Below are positions 7,008 through 15,202 of a stretch of DNA of 19,766 nt, piece after piece (position 1 is the first letter of the stretch; every line of letters begins with the position of its first letter). A model generated the notes under the pieces. It searched no databases and had not been told where the DNA came from. It saw only the letters and a program-made list of their open reading frames with translations. The translations under genes were made by a program, and so were the position numbers. The stretch comes from an uncultured Pseudomonadota bacterium (lineage in GTDB: Bacteria; Pseudomonadota; Gammaproteobacteria; Steroidobacterales; Steroidobacteraceae), in NCBI GenBank assembly GCA_946479515.1, contig CAMLGF010000069.1:1-19766 (forward strand), in the 5' to 3' direction.

Positions 7008-8065
7008 GCGTTCCCCGCCGTGAGACTCAGCGCGGGCGCCGCGGCGGTGCGCGCCAGCAGTTCCTGGCTGGCGCGCCAGGCATCGCCGGCGAGCAATTCG
7101 CCGCGCTCGGGCGCGCTCCTGCCGCGCATGCGCACCAGCCGCAGATGCGCGCTGGGCTCGATGTCCCACTCGAGCTCGTCGAGCAGCGTGGCCACTGCCG
7201 CGCGGTCGTTGCACACGGGCAGCACGTCGCAGCCCGCCTGCAGGGCGGCGGTGGCACGGGCGACCACGTCGCCGAACTCCCGGGCGCCGCCCATGGAGAG
7301 GTCGTCGGTGAAGATGCAGCCCTCGAAGCGCAGTTCCTCGCGCAACCCGTTCTGGATCCAGCGCCGCGAGAGACTGGCCGGCTCCGGCGCCACCTGTGGA
7401 TAGAGTACGTGCGCCACCATGATGCCCGGGATGCCGTTGGCAATGAGCCGGCGATACGGCAGCAGGTCGTCGGCGAGCTCGCTCCAGGCACGCCTGTCTA
7501 CCGGCAGCGACTGGTGCGAGTCGGCGACCACCGCGCCGTGCCCGGGGAAATGCTTGGCGGTGGCCGCCATGCCCGCGTCCTTCATGCCCTGCACGTAGGC
7601 CAGCGCGAGCTGGGCCACGGCTTCGGGCCTGGCATGGAAGGCGCGATCGCCGATGACTTCGCTCACGCCATAGTCGAGATCCACGCAGGGAGCGAACGAC
7701 AGATCGACGCCATGCGCGCGCAGCTCGGCCGCCATGAGCCAGCCCATCGACCGCGCCAGGGTGATGCCCTGCTTGGGGTCGAGATCGAATTCGTGGCCGA
7801 TGCGCCGCGGCGGCGGCAGCTGCGAGAACTCGGGCCGGAAGCGCTGCACGCGCCCGCCCTCCTGATCCACCGCGACGACGAGCGCCGGCGTGCGCACGGC
7901 ATGGATGTCGGCCACCAGGCGGGTGAGCTGGCCGGCGGAGTGGTAGTTGCGTGTGAACAGGATCACGCTGCCGACCAGCGGATGGCGCAACACCTCGCGG
8001 TCTTCGGGCGTCAGCTCGAGACCTGCGACGTCGACCATCAGTGGACCCAGGGTCACTCCATCCAT
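7004..8065 (-). CDS. nagZ: Beta-N-acetylhexosaminidase NagZ
   Basis: Cytoplasmic glycoside hydrolase family 3 enzyme that removes N-acetylglucosamine from GlcNAc-1,6-anhydro-muropeptides in cell-wall recycling. Its product can induce AmpC in species that have AmpR. Starting at ATG 8065 it has 353 residues, close to other NagZ proteins. It shows the N-terminal MVDVAGLELTPEDRE, HPLVGSVILFTRN (28-40), VDQEGGRVQR (66-75), the catalytic-loop motif KHFPGHG (171-177) with the D182/H184 dyad, and TDDLSMGGA, which carries the nucleophile Asp (254 or 255 in this numbering). A GTG at 8056, with AAGGA 8 nt upstream, is a good alternative start and would drop three residues. An in-frame extension to 8179 overlaps the end of rlmD and is rejected. 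The stop overlaps the start of the LOV-GGDEF gene. Confidence 0.96.
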   Translation of the reverse strand: MDGVTLGPLMVDVAGLELTPEDREVLRHPLVGSVILFTRNYHSAGQLTRLVADIHAVRTPALVVAVDQEGGRVQRFRPEFSQLPPPRRIGHEFDLDPKQGITLARSMGWLMAAELRAHGVDLSFAPCVDLDYGVSEVIGDRAFHARPEAVAQLALAYVQGMKDAGMAATAKHFPGHGAVVADSHQSLPVDRRAWSELADDLLPYRRLIANGIPGIMVAHVLYPQVAPEPASLSRRWIQNGLREELRFEGCIFTDDLSMGGAREFGDVVARATAALQAGCDVLPVCNDRAAVATLLDELEWDIEPSAHLRLVRMRGRSAPERGELLAGDAWRASQELLARTAAAPALSLTAGNA

Positions 8066-8081
8066 CCTTGCGGGAGCCCCG

Positions 8082-9452
8082 CTAGGTTGCCCGGTCGAGC
8101 ACCGCGATGGACTCCACGTGCGTGGTGTGCGGAAACATATCAAGGACCCCGGCAGCGCGTAAGCGGAAACCCAGTTCATGGGTCAGCACGCCCAGATCGC
8201 GGGCCAGGGAGCCCGTATGGCAGGAGATATACACCACCCGGCGCGGCGCGAGATGTGCCACGGCGCTCAAAACCTCGCGGGCCCCGACGCGCGGCGGGTC
8301 TAACAGCACCTGGTCGTACCCGTCCTTCATCCACGGCAGGGCCCGGTCGGGCGCCGCCGAAAGATCGGCGACGTGGAACCGGGCATTGGTGAGGCCGTTG
8401 GCGGCGGCATTGACCCGGGCGCGATCGATCAGGCCGGCATCGCCTTCCACGCCGACCACCTCCGCGGCGCGCCGGGCCAGCGGCAGGGTGAAATTGCCCA
8501 GGCCGCAATACAGGTCCAGGACGCGGTGGGCCGGGCCCACCTCCAGTAGTTCGATCGCGCGGGCCACCATGGAGCGGTTGATGGCCGCGTTCACCTGCAC
8601 GAAGTCCGTGGGACCGAAATCGAGCCTGAGGTCGAACTCGTCCAGCCGGTAGTGCAGATCGACCGGTCCCGGCGTGAGCGGCGCCACGGTGTCGAGACCG
8701 CCCGGCTGCAGCAGGATGCGCAGCCCATGGGTGCGCTCGAATGCCCGCAGCCGGTCGAGATCCGCATCGGGCAACGGGTCGAGCACGCGGAACACCAGCA
8801 CGCGTTCGCCGTCGGAGAGCGCCACCTCGATCTGCGGCAGGCTCTCGCGGCGCTGCATGCCCGTGAGCAGTTCGCCGAGTGCGCCCACCAGCGAACCCAC
8901 GGGCTCGGCCAGAACCTCGCACTCGTGCACGTCGGCGACGTACTTGCCCTGCTTCTCGCGAAAGCCCACCAGGCTGCGGCCCTTCTTGGTGACGTAGCGC
9001 GACGACAGTCTTGCGCGCCGACGATAGTTCCAATGCGGGCCCGTCAACGGCGGCAGCCAGTCTTCCGGCGTGACGTTGCCGATGCGCAGCAGGTTGCCGG
9101 CCAGCTCCTTCTGCTTCACGTCGATCTGCGCCACCGGATCAAGATGCTGGAGCGCGCAGCCGCCGCACACGCCGAAATGCCGGCAGCGCGGCGTCACGCG
9201 CTGCGGCGAAGGCACCAGCACCTCCACCAGCTCGGCTTCGTCGTGACTCTTGTGAAAGCCGCGGCGCCGGAAGGTCACGCGCTCGCCGGGCAACGCGCCG
9301 GCGATGAACACCGTCTTACCGGCTTCGCGAGTGTGCTCGAGGGGGCTGTCCTCGATATCGGCGCCACGCACCACGCCCTCGCCCTCGTGCGTGAGGTCGG
9401 CGACCACGCCGGTTTCGAGCGCTGCGTTGTGCGCGCGGGAAGATTTGCTCAT
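8082..9452 (-). CDS. rlmD: 23S rRNA (uracil-1939-C5) methyltransferase RlmD
   Basis: SAM-dependent enzyme making m5U1939 in 23S rRNA. The 456 residues open with a TRAM domain (about 13-82; GVVADLTHEGEGVVRG). Four Cys for a 4Fe-4S cluster follow (C90, C96, C99, C178). The Rossmann methyltransferase motif is DLYCGLGNFTLPLA (313-326). LDPPR lies at 384-388, the catalytic Cys is C411 in YISCHTGSLARD, and the general base is E447 in HVESIAVL. The sequence after the catalytic Cys is HTGS rather than the common NPAT, but the active-site Cys is intact. The Fe-S Cys set separates RlmD from the TrmA and RlmC families, although RlmC also carries a cluster; length and the N-terminal TRAM domain favour RlmD. 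It lies 10 bp after the exonuclease stop and 16 bp before nagZ. No obvious Shine-Dalgarno is present. Confidence 0.94.
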   Translation of the reverse strand: MSKSSRAHNAALETGVVADLTHEGEGVVRGADIEDSPLEHTREAGKTVFIAGALPGERVTFRRRGFHKSHDEAELVEVLVPSPQRVTPRCRHFGVCGGCALQHLDPVAQIDVKQKELAGNLLRIGNVTPEDWLPPLTGPHWNYRRRARLSSRYVTKKGRSLVGFREKQGKYVADVHECEVLAEPVGSLVGALGELLTGMQRRESLPQIEVALSDGERVLVFRVLDPLPDADLDRLRAFERTHGLRILLQPGGLDTVAPLTPGPVDLHYRLDEFDLRLDFGPTDFVQVNAAINRSMVARAIELLEVGPAHRVLDLYCGLGNFTLPLARRAAEVVGVEGDAGLIDRARVNAAANGLTNARFHVADLSAAPDRALPWMKDGYDQVLLDPPRVGAREVLSAVAHLAPRRVVYISCHTGSLARDLGVLTHELGFRLRAAGVLDMFPHTTHVESIAVLDRAT

Positions 9453-9462
9453 CGTGGCTGGT

Positions 9463-10233
9463 TCAGGTCGTCCAGGCGGCGAGGAATTCGTCGAAGTGCG
9501 GCTGCTTCGCCTCGGCGAGCCACAGCCGCGTGCGTCGCAGCTCTTCCTGCAGGCCCGCGTCGGTCAGCCGGCCGCGCATGAACTGGAAGCGCAGGTACAC
9601 GAGCCAGGTGTTGATGACATCGGTCTCGCAATAGCGGCGGATGCGGGTGAGCTCGCCGCGGCGGTAGGCAGCCCAGACCTGCGAGCCGTCGAAGCCGAGT
9701 TTGCCCGGGTACCCCAGCAGCATGGCCATGTCCGACAAGGACGCGCGGGCGCGGGACTGATAGCCGGACAGCACGTCCATGAGATCCAGGTGCCGCCAGT
9801 GGAAACGCCCGAGATAGTTGTTGTAGCGGAAGGCGGTGTCCTCATCGCCGGTTTCCCAGTATCGCGGCGCCTGCACGTTCAGATGCAGCGCCCGGTAGTG
9901 CAGCACGGGCAGATCGAAGCCGCCGCCATTCCAGCTGACGATCTCGGGGGTGTACTTCTCGATGCCGTCGAAGAAACGTTCCACGAGCTCGCGCTCGGAC
10001 GCGCTCTCCTCACCCAGGCTCCACACCCGGAACCCGTCGCGCGAACGGAACACGCAGGAAACGGCGACGATGCGGTGCTGATCGTGCGGCAGGAAATCGC
10101 TGCCCGAATCCTGGCGCGCCCGTGCCTGCATGGCCTTGCCCACTTCGTCATCGGACAAGCCATCGAGGCCGAACAGCCGCCGGCCGAAGGCGACGTCCGG
10201 CACTGTCTCGATATCGAACACCAGGGTGTTCAT
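9463..10233 (-). CDS. Predicted 3'-5' exonuclease, DnaQ-like (DNA polymerase B exo2 family)
   Basis: A 256-residue DEDD-type nuclease of the family known as PolB-like predicted 3'-5' exonuclease (Pfam DNA_pol_B_exo2). The catalytic acids are visible: D7 and E9 in LVFDIETVPD, D107 in SWNGGGFDLPVL, and D205 in YCETDVINTWLVYLRF. The intervening HRIVAVSCVF and HLDLMDVL segments are also typical. It contains no polymerase domain and has the normal length for the stand-alone family. The substrate in the cell is not established; a role in DNA repair or RNA processing is conceivable because neighbours include RecO and RNase III. The ATG overlaps the acpS stop (ATGA), so it is probably translationally coupled, and rlmD follows after 10 bp. 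Confidence 0.9.
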   Translation of the reverse strand: MNTLVFDIETVPDVAFGRRLFGLDGLSDDEVGKAMQARARQDSGSDFLPHDQHRIVAVSCVFRSRDGFRVWSLGEESASERELVERFFDGIEKYTPEIVSWNGGGFDLPVLHYRALHLNVQAPRYWETGDEDTAFRYNNYLGRFHWRHLDLMDVLSGYQSRARASLSDMAMLLGYPGKLGFDGSQVWAAYRRGELTRIRRYCETDVINTWLVYLRFQFMRGRLTDAGLQEELRRTRLWLAEAKQPHFDEFLAAWTT

Positions 10234-10613
10234 GACGCTTTCTCGAGTACCGCCACGGCCACGATGAGCCCCGCCTCATCGGTGAGCGTCACGTGCCCCG
10301 CGCCGATGCCGAGCCCGCGGCGCATGCGCTCGCCACGTTCGGAGTACACCACCTCGGGCCGACCCCAGGCGTTCTGCACCACACCCACGTCGCGGATCCA
10401 GATGCCATGCGCGAAGCCCGTGCCCATGGCCTTGACGATGGCCTCCTTCGCCGCGAAGCGCATGGCGAGGAAACGCTCGGCGCGCCGGGTCTTCGCCAGC
10501 TGTGCGCGCTCATCGGGCAGCAGCAGGCGCTCGACGAAGTGCTCGCCGTAGCGGTCGTACACCTTCTTGACGCGCGCGGCCTCGAGCACGTCGACGCCAA
10601 TGCCGAAGATCAC
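10230..10613 (-). CDS. acpS: Holo-[acyl-carrier-protein] synthase AcpS
   Basis: Transfers 4'-phosphopantetheine from CoA to a Ser of apo-acyl carrier protein, the activating step for fatty-acid synthesis. The start is GTG at 10613, overlapping the pdxJ stop as GTGA. This gives 127 residues, matching the usual 126 or so. The N-terminus [16 protein letters not shown] carries the magnesium-binding Asp (D8), and the signature [14 protein letters not shown] carries the conserved Glu (E57). [18 protein letters not shown] is the usual C-terminal strand. The longer reading frame that continues upstream through pdxJ has no family similarity and is rejected. The order pdxJ-acpS is conserved in gammaproteobacteria, and its stop overlaps the exonuclease start. 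Confidence 0.96.
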   Translation of the reverse strand: MIFGIGVDVLEAARVKKVYDRYGEHFVERLLLPDERAQLAKTRRAERFLAMRFAAKEAIVKAMGTGFAHGIWIRDVGVVQNAWGRPEVVYSERGERMRRGLGIGAGHVTLTDEAGLIVAVAVLEKAS

Positions 10614-11377
10614 CGCCGTGCCTCGATCATCAGTGTCTTCATGTCGCGCACCGCCGCCGCCAGCCCGCCGAAGATGGCGCGCGCGACGATGCAGTGGCCG
10701 ATGTTGAGCTCGACGATCTCGCGGATCGCCGCCACCGGCTGCACGTTGTGGTAAGTGAGCCCGTGGCCGGCATGCACCTCGAGCCCGAGACCGGCGGCGC
10801 GGCGCGCCGCGCCGGCGAGACGCTCGAGCTCGCGCGCTCGAGCAGGCCCGGTGGCATCCGCATACGTGCCGGTGTGCAGTTCGACGACGGGCGCGCCGGA
10901 GCGCCTGGCGGCATCGACCTGCGCCGCGTCGGGCGCGATGAACAGGGCCACGCGAATGCCGGCGTCCGCGAGCTTGCGCACACCGCGCGCGATGCGATCC
11001 ACGTCGGCGGCGACGTCGAGCCCGCCCTCGGTGGTGATCTCGGCGCGGTTCTCGGGCACCAGGCACACGTCGTGCGGACTCACCTCGACGGCAATGCCCA
11101 GCATTTCCTCGGTGAGCCCCATCTCGAGATTCATGCGCGTCTGGAGCATGGGGCGCAGCAGGCGCACGTCGCGATCCTGGATGTGCCGCCGGTCCTCGCG
11201 CAGGTGCAGCGTGATGTTGTCGGCGCCGGCCTGTTCGGCGAGCAGCGCCGCATGCACCGGGTCGGGATATGGCGCGCGCCGCGCCTGGCGGACCGTGGCG
11301 ACGTGGTCGATGTTGATGCCCAGTTCGATGTTTCCCATTGCGGTGGAACCCATGGCTGTGGAGCTCGGCGAGCTCAT
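10610..11377 (-). CDS. pdxJ: Pyridoxine 5'-phosphate synthase PdxJ
   Basis: Condenses 1-deoxy-D-xylulose 5-phosphate with 3-amino-2-oxopropyl phosphate to make pyridoxine 5'-phosphate, the ring-closing step of vitamin B6 synthesis. The TIM-barrel family is shown by [15 protein letters not shown] (19-33), [31 protein letters not shown] (58-71), [33 protein letters not shown] and [13 protein letters not shown] chose ATG 11377 (255 residues) because it overlaps the recO stop as ATGA and has GAGG 6 nt upstream. The ATG at 11338 would give 242 residues, the E. coli-like length, but has no Shine-Dalgarno. The extra N-terminus contains a duplicated STAMG pentapeptide, which adds about 13 residues beyond the family norm. 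Confidence 0.95.
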   Translation of the reverse strand: MSSPSSTAMGSTAMGNIELGINIDHVATVRQARRAPYPDPVHAALLAEQAGADNITLHLREDRRHIQDRDVRLLRPMLQTRMNLEMGLTEEMLGIAVEVSPHDVCLVPENRAEITTEGGLDVAADVDRIARGVRKLADAGIRVALFIAPDAAQVDAARRSGAPVVELHTGTYADATGPARARELERLAGAARRAAGLGLEVHAGHGLTYHNVQPVAAIREIVELNIGHCIVARAIFGGLAAAVRDMKTLMIEARR

Positions 11378-12075
11378 GCGTTTCCTCGTCTTGTCATCGA
11401 CCGCGCCACGTTGCGCGTGCGCAGCTCGCGGCCTTCGAGACAGTGATCCAGCGCCTGGCGCAGGAGGCGGCGCGCGGCGTCGAGCGTCTGCGCATCGTCC
11501 AGCGATTCCTCGCGCAGCGCCAGCAGCGTGCGGCCCGAGTAGGCCCCGGGCGCGTCTTCGCGCACCTCGCAGAGGCCCTGCGACGGACGATACTGGTAGT
11601 GAGAGTCGGCCGCCACGTCGAGCTCGAGGCCGTAGCCAATGCATTCCAGCAGCCGCTTCTCGAACACGCGCAGCGCGGCTTCGGGTTGCGCTTCCACGCA
11701 CAGCCGCCGCAGGGCGCGCGCGTAGTCATCGAACAGCTGTGCCTGCGGGTCATGGCGCGTCATCAGGCTGATGACCAGCTCGTTGAGATAGAACGCGGCC
11801 ATCACGTGCCGGGGCGCGAGCGGCAATGCTTCCCCGTCGGCTTCGGCAACGGTGAGCTGCGCGGCATCGCCGCGCCCGGTCCACGACAGCAACAGCGGGC
11901 GGAACGGCATGAGCAGCGGCGCCAGCTTCGATTTCGGCCCGCGTGCGCCGCGCGCGAACAGCGTGAGGCGGCCGTGGCAGCGGGTGAACACGTCGAGGAT
12001 GCGGCTGGTGTCGCGATACTCGCGATGGTGCAGCACGTAGGCAGGCTCGAGGCTGACGCGTTCGCGGGCCACCAT
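11374..12075 (-). CDS. recO: DNA repair protein RecO
   Basis: RecO works with RecR (and RecF) to load RecA on SSB-coated single-stranded DNA in gap repair. The protein has 233 residues, close to E. coli RecO (242). The N-terminal OB fold shows [20 protein letters not shown] (residues 12-31) and [17 protein letters not shown]. The helical C-terminal domain shows [13 protein letters not shown] and [16 protein letters not shown]. The set era-recO-pdxJ-acpS is a conserved order. Its ATG lies 12 bp after the era stop with AGGCAG as a weak Shine-Dalgarno. Its stop overlaps the pdxJ start. Confidence 0.94.
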   Translation of the reverse strand: MVARERVSLEPAYVLHHREYRDTSRILDVFTRCHGRLTLFARGARGPKSKLAPLLMPFRPLLLSWTGRGDAAQLTVAEADGEALPLAPRHVMAAFYLNELVISLMTRHDPQAQLFDDYARALRRLCVEAQPEAALRVFEKRLLECIGYGLELDVAADSHYQYRPSQGLCEVREDAPGAYSGRTLLALREESLDDAQTLDAARRLLRQALDHCLEGRELRTRNVARSMTRRGNA

Positions 12076-12087
12076 GGCGGCTGCCTG

Positions 12088-12990
12088 CTACTCCATCCCG
12101 AGCTGCGCGAGGGCGCGCGCGTCGTCGGCCCAGTCCTCGCGCACCTTGACCCACAGGTTCAGATGCAGGCGCCTGCCGAGCCGGGCATTCAGCTCTTCGC
12201 GCGCCTTCTGGCCGATGCGCTTCAGGCGCGACCCCTTGGCGCCGATGACGATGGGCTTCTGTCCTTCGCGATCGACCCAGATGACGGCGTCGACGACCAG
12301 CCGGCCCTCTATTTCTTCCTTCTTCTCGATCTCCACCGCGATGCCGTAGGGCACCTCTTCCACCAGCTCCATGGTGAGCTTCTCGCGGATGGTCTCGGTG
12401 ATCTGGAAATCCTCGCCGCGGTCGGTGCGTTGCTCGGGAGGGAACAGCTCGGGCGATTCCGGCATGCGCGCGGCGATAACCTCGATCAGGCGATCGAGAT
12501 TGGCGCCCTTCTCGGCGGACACCGGCACCACCTCGAGGAACGTGTGCCTGCCGGCAAGCTCGGCCACGAACGGCAATAGTTTGTCCTTGGGATTGACCTT
12601 GTCGACCTTGTTGATGACCAGGATGGCGTCGCGACCGCTGTCCTCGATGCGCTTGAGCACCGCCTCGTCTTCCTCGCCGAAGCGCAGCGCCTCGACCACG
12701 AATACCACGAGGTCGGCGTCGGCCAGCGCGGCCGCGGCGGTGCGGTTCATGGCGCGGTTCAGGGCGCGGCGCTCCCCCAGGTGCAGGCCGGGAGTGTCCA
12801 CGAAGGCCAGCTGCACTCCCGGGCGGTTGAGCACCCCCAGCACGCGGTGCCGGGTGGTCTGCGGGCGGGAGGTGACGATGGAAAGCTTCTCGCCGATGAG
12901 CGCGTTCAGCAGCGTGGACTTGCCGACGTTCGGCCGCCCGACGATGGCGGCGAAGCCGGCGCGAAACGGGGTGCCTTCGGGCGTGGCCAT
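12088..12990 (-). CDS. era: GTPase Era
   Basis: Essential GTPase that binds the 3' end of 16S rRNA and monitors 30S subunit maturation. The 300 residues contain the G1 loop GRPNVGKST (18-26), the G2 region RPQTTRH, G3 DTPG (65-68), G4 NKVD (127-130) and SAEKG (158-162). The C-terminal KH domain has VIGAKGSRLKRIG (248-260). ATG 12990 is chosen because GGAG lies 6 nt upstream; a TTG two codons earlier (12996) would overlap the rnc stop and is less likely. It follows rnc directly, the classical rnc-era-recO unit, so RNase III and Era are likely co-expressed for rRNA processing. Confidence 0.97.
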   Translation of the reverse strand: MATPEGTPFRAGFAAIVGRPNVGKSTLLNALIGEKLSIVTSRPQTTRHRVLGVLNRPGVQLAFVDTPGLHLGERRALNRAMNRTAAAALADADLVVFVVEALRFGEEDEAVLKRIEDSGRDAILVINKVDKVNPKDKLLPFVAELAGRHTFLEVVPVSAEKGANLDRLIEVIAARMPESPELFPPEQRTDRGEDFQITETIREKLTMELVEEVPYGIAVEIEKKEEIEGRLVVDAVIWVDREGQKPIVIGAKGSRLKRIGQKAREELNARLGRRLHLNLWVKVREDWADDARALAQLGME

Positions 12991-12992
12991 GT

Positions 12993-13685
12993 TCAACTCC
13001 CGACTCCCAGGGCCTGCAGCGCCGCCTGGGCGGCAACCTGCTCGGCGCGCCGCCGGCTCGGCCCCTCGCCCTCGGTCTCGATGTGCAGGTCGGGCACCGA
13101 GCAGCCGACCAGGAAGATCTGCGCGTGCGGTTCACCGCTGGTGCGCTTCACGCTGTACACGGGCAGCGGACGGCCATCGGCCTGCAGGTGTTCCTGGAGG
13201 CGGGTCTTGGCGTCCTTGAGCGTCGCTGGCTCGGGAAGCGCGGCGATCTTCGCCTCGAACAGGGGCAGGATCTTGTCGCGCACCACCTCGAACCCGCCGT
13301 CGAGATACAGCGCGCCGCACAACGCTTCGAAAGCATCGGCGAGAATGGACTGCCGGCGGTATCCGCCGGTCTTGAGCTCGCCCGAGCCCAGCAGCAGCAG
13401 TTCGCCCAGCTGCATGGCCTGCGCGATTTCCGCCAGGGGCTCCTCGCTCACCAGGCGCGCGCGCAGGCGTGACAGGTCGCCTTCGCTGGCCGCGGCGAAT
13501 TCCCGGTACAGCCTTTCGGAGAGCAGCAGATTGAGCACCGAGTCGCCGAGGAATTCGAGGCGCTCGTTGTTGGGGCCCTCGGCACTGCGATGCGTGAGGG
13601 CGACGACGAACAGGTCGCGATCGCGCGGCGCATAACCCAACCGGACGGTGAGCGTGTCCGCCTGGCTGGATGACATCAGGACCAT
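12993..13685 (-). CDS. rnc: Ribonuclease III
   Basis: Double-strand-specific endoribonuclease that cuts the rRNA precursor and structured mRNAs. At 230 residues it matches the family length. The nuclease domain has the signature ERLEFLGDSVL (41-51), with acidic residues E44, D48, D117 and E120, the last two within ILADAFEALCGALYLDGG. The C-terminal double-stranded-RNA-binding domain (about 158-227) ends with RRRAEQVAAQAALQAL. ATG 13685 is used as the first Met; ATG 13676 would remove three residues and neither has a good Shine-Dalgarno. It lies 10 bp after the DUF4845 gene and just before era. In other bacteria RNase III cuts its own leader; I see no clear equivalent stem in the short gap here. 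Confidence 0.96.
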   Translation of the reverse strand: MVLMSSSQADTLTVRLGYAPRDRDLFVVALTHRSAEGPNNERLEFLGDSVLNLLLSERLYREFAAASEGDLSRLRARLVSEEPLAEIAQAMQLGELLLLGSGELKTGGYRRQSILADAFEALCGALYLDGGFEVVRDKILPLFEAKIAALPEPATLKDAKTRLQEHLQADGRPLPVYSVKRTSGEPHAQIFLVGCSVPDLHIETEGEGPSRRRAEQVAAQAALQALGVGS

Positions 13686-13695
13686 GTCTGCCGCA

Positions 13696-14070
13696 TCAAT
13701 CGCTGGGCCCGATATTGACGGTCTTGTCGAAGTCGATGGTCAGAAAGAGATTACCGAACAACGGCACCGTCGAATCGTAGTCGAGCACGATGTCCCAACC
13801 ACCGTCTTCAGAACGCGTGACATCGAGATCCGTGGCCTTCACGTCGTCGATGTAGCCGGTGTCGAAACGCTTCTGCAGGGCGGTGCGGATTTTCGACGGC
13901 GACATCGCTCCTTCGGTTTCCAGCTGCTTGGCGGTGTCCTGCACGGCCGAGGACAGCTTGTAATACTCGTAGTATTCCGGACCGACGCGGATGGCGGCAT
14001 AAACGACGATGGCCACGGGCACCAGAAGGAAAATCCAGCCGATCATCGTCACGCCACGTTGTTTGCGCAT
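13696..14070 (-). CDS. DUF4845 family single-pass membrane protein
   Basis: A 124-residue protein of the DUF4845 family, which is commonly encoded between lepB and rnc in gammaproteobacteria. It begins MRKQRGVTMIGWIFLL, followed by a hydrophobic segment to about residue 26, so it should be anchored in the inner membrane with the rest (residues 28-124) outside the cytoplasm. The body has YYEYYKLSSAVQDTAKQL, a helical stretch and then DYDSTVPLFGNLFLTIDFDKTV, typical of the family. A strong GGAGG Shine-Dalgarno lies just before the ATG, the best in this operon. The function is unknown. The RGVTMI N-terminus resembles a type IV prepilin leader but lacks the Glu at position +5, so processing by prepilin peptidase is doubtful. 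Confidence 0.88.
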   Translation of the reverse strand: MRKQRGVTMIGWIFLLVPVAIVVYAAIRVGPEYYEYYKLSSAVQDTAKQLETEGAMSPSKIRTALQKRFDTGYIDDVKATDLDVTRSEDGGWDIVLDYDSTVPLFGNLFLTIDFDKTVNIGPSD

Positions 14071-14089
14071 ATGTCCTCCCGATTGACTC

Positions 14090-15199
14090 TCAAGGAATGC
14101 TACTGCCGATACGGCGCCAGTTGATCCAGCTCGAGCGCTGCGGATCGAAATTGAACCAGATTCGCGTGGCCTTGCCGACCAGATTCTGGTCGGGCACCAG
14201 GCCCCAGCCGCGGCTGTCGTCGCTGTTGTCGCGGTTGTCGCCGATCATCAGGTAATAGCCCGGCGGCACCACTTCGAACTGGTGATCGCCGTGATCGCGC
14301 CCACCCTCGGCAGACTCGCGGCACAGCCAGCCCCCCAGGTCGCGCCGCAGTTTCTTGCGGTCGCAGTCCGGCAGCGGCGCGCCCATCAGGCTGCTCTCCG
14401 AGCGGCAGGACATCACCTGGTGCGTGTGCGAGCCCAGCGTTTCCTCGTACAGGCGGATGCCCGCGTAGCAGTTGTCTTCGAACCGGCGCGCATCGCGCAG
14501 CTCGATGGTTTCGCCGTTGATGACCAGGTGGTCGTCATGGACCTCCACTCGATCTCCGGGCAAGCCGACGAGGCGCTTGATGTAGTTGACGCTGGGATTC
14601 GGCGGATGACGGAAGACTACGACGTCGCCGCGTTGCGGAGTGCCAATGTCGAGGAATTTCTCGTTGAGGACCGGCCAGCGCAGTCCGTAGGCGAACTTGT
14701 TGACCACGATGAAGTCGCCGTCGAGCAGCGTCGGCATCATGGAATCGGAGGGGATGCGAAACGGCTCGAAGATGAACGCCCGCACCACCAGCACGATGAA
14801 CGCCACCGGAAAGAAGCTGCGCGCATAGTCGACCGTGCCCGGTTCGCCGAGCGTCACCGGCGGCGTCGCCGCCGCGGCGGCGGCCTCGCGCGGCTTGCGG
14901 AACACGAAATGGTCCAGCAGCCAGACCACGCCGGTTCCGAAAGACAGCAGCAGCAGCACCAGGCTGAAATCCAGCGATTCGGCGGTGATGAGCCGCACGA
15001 TGACCGCGACGATGAGATAGGGCAGCACGGCGTACGCGATGCGCACCGGCGCGGGGTCCGGCGGATTGGGCACGCCGGCGGCAACGGCTCGCCGCGGCGC
15101 AAGCAGCCAGCTGTCGATGGCGCACCACAGGCCCACCGGAACCGCGACCCAGCTGGCCGGCACGGCCAGATTCTTGATGAGCTCGATGATGTCCTGCAT
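14090..15199 (-). CDS. lepB: Signal peptidase I (leader peptidase)
   Basis: Inner-membrane Ser/Lys protease that removes signal peptides from exported proteins. It has 369 residues, longer than E. coli LepB (324) mainly because of a hydrophobic N-terminal region with three likely membrane segments (about 12-31, 54-72, 77-97) before the anchor at 128-146. The catalytic core has S153 in RIPSDSMMPTLLDGD, K208 in VNYIKRLVGLPGD, and box E GDNRDNSDDSRGWG (320-333). A periplasmic insertion (about 236-306) carries four Cys (C244, C265, C279, C293). The start is 3 bp after the lepA stop, the classical lepA-lepB pair. Proteolytic substrates presumably include the exported proteins in this window that carry Ala-X-Ala type sites. 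Confidence 0.96.
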   Translation of the reverse strand: MQDIIELIKNLAVPASWVAVPVGLWCAIDSWLLAPRRAVAAGVPNPPDPAPVRIAYAVLPYLIVAVIVRLITAESLDFSLVLLLLSFGTGVVWLLDHFVFRKPREAAAAAATPPVTLGEPGTVDYARSFFPVAFIVLVVRAFIFEPFRIPSDSMMPTLLDGDFIVVNKFAYGLRWPVLNEKFLDIGTPQRGDVVVFRHPPNPSVNYIKRLVGLPGDRVEVHDDHLVINGETIELRDARRFEDNCYAGIRLYEETLGSHTHQVMSCRSESSLMGAPLPDCDRKKLRRDLGGWLCRESAEGGRDHGDHQFEVVPPGYYLMIGDNRDNSDDSRGWGLVPDQNLVGKATRIWFNFDPQRSSWINWRRIGSSIP

Positions 15200-15202
15200 G
15201 CG

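Noticed and set aside
12991..12996. TTG start for era two codons upstream
   Set aside because: It would overlap the rnc stop, and the ATG at 12990 has GGAG at correct spacing.
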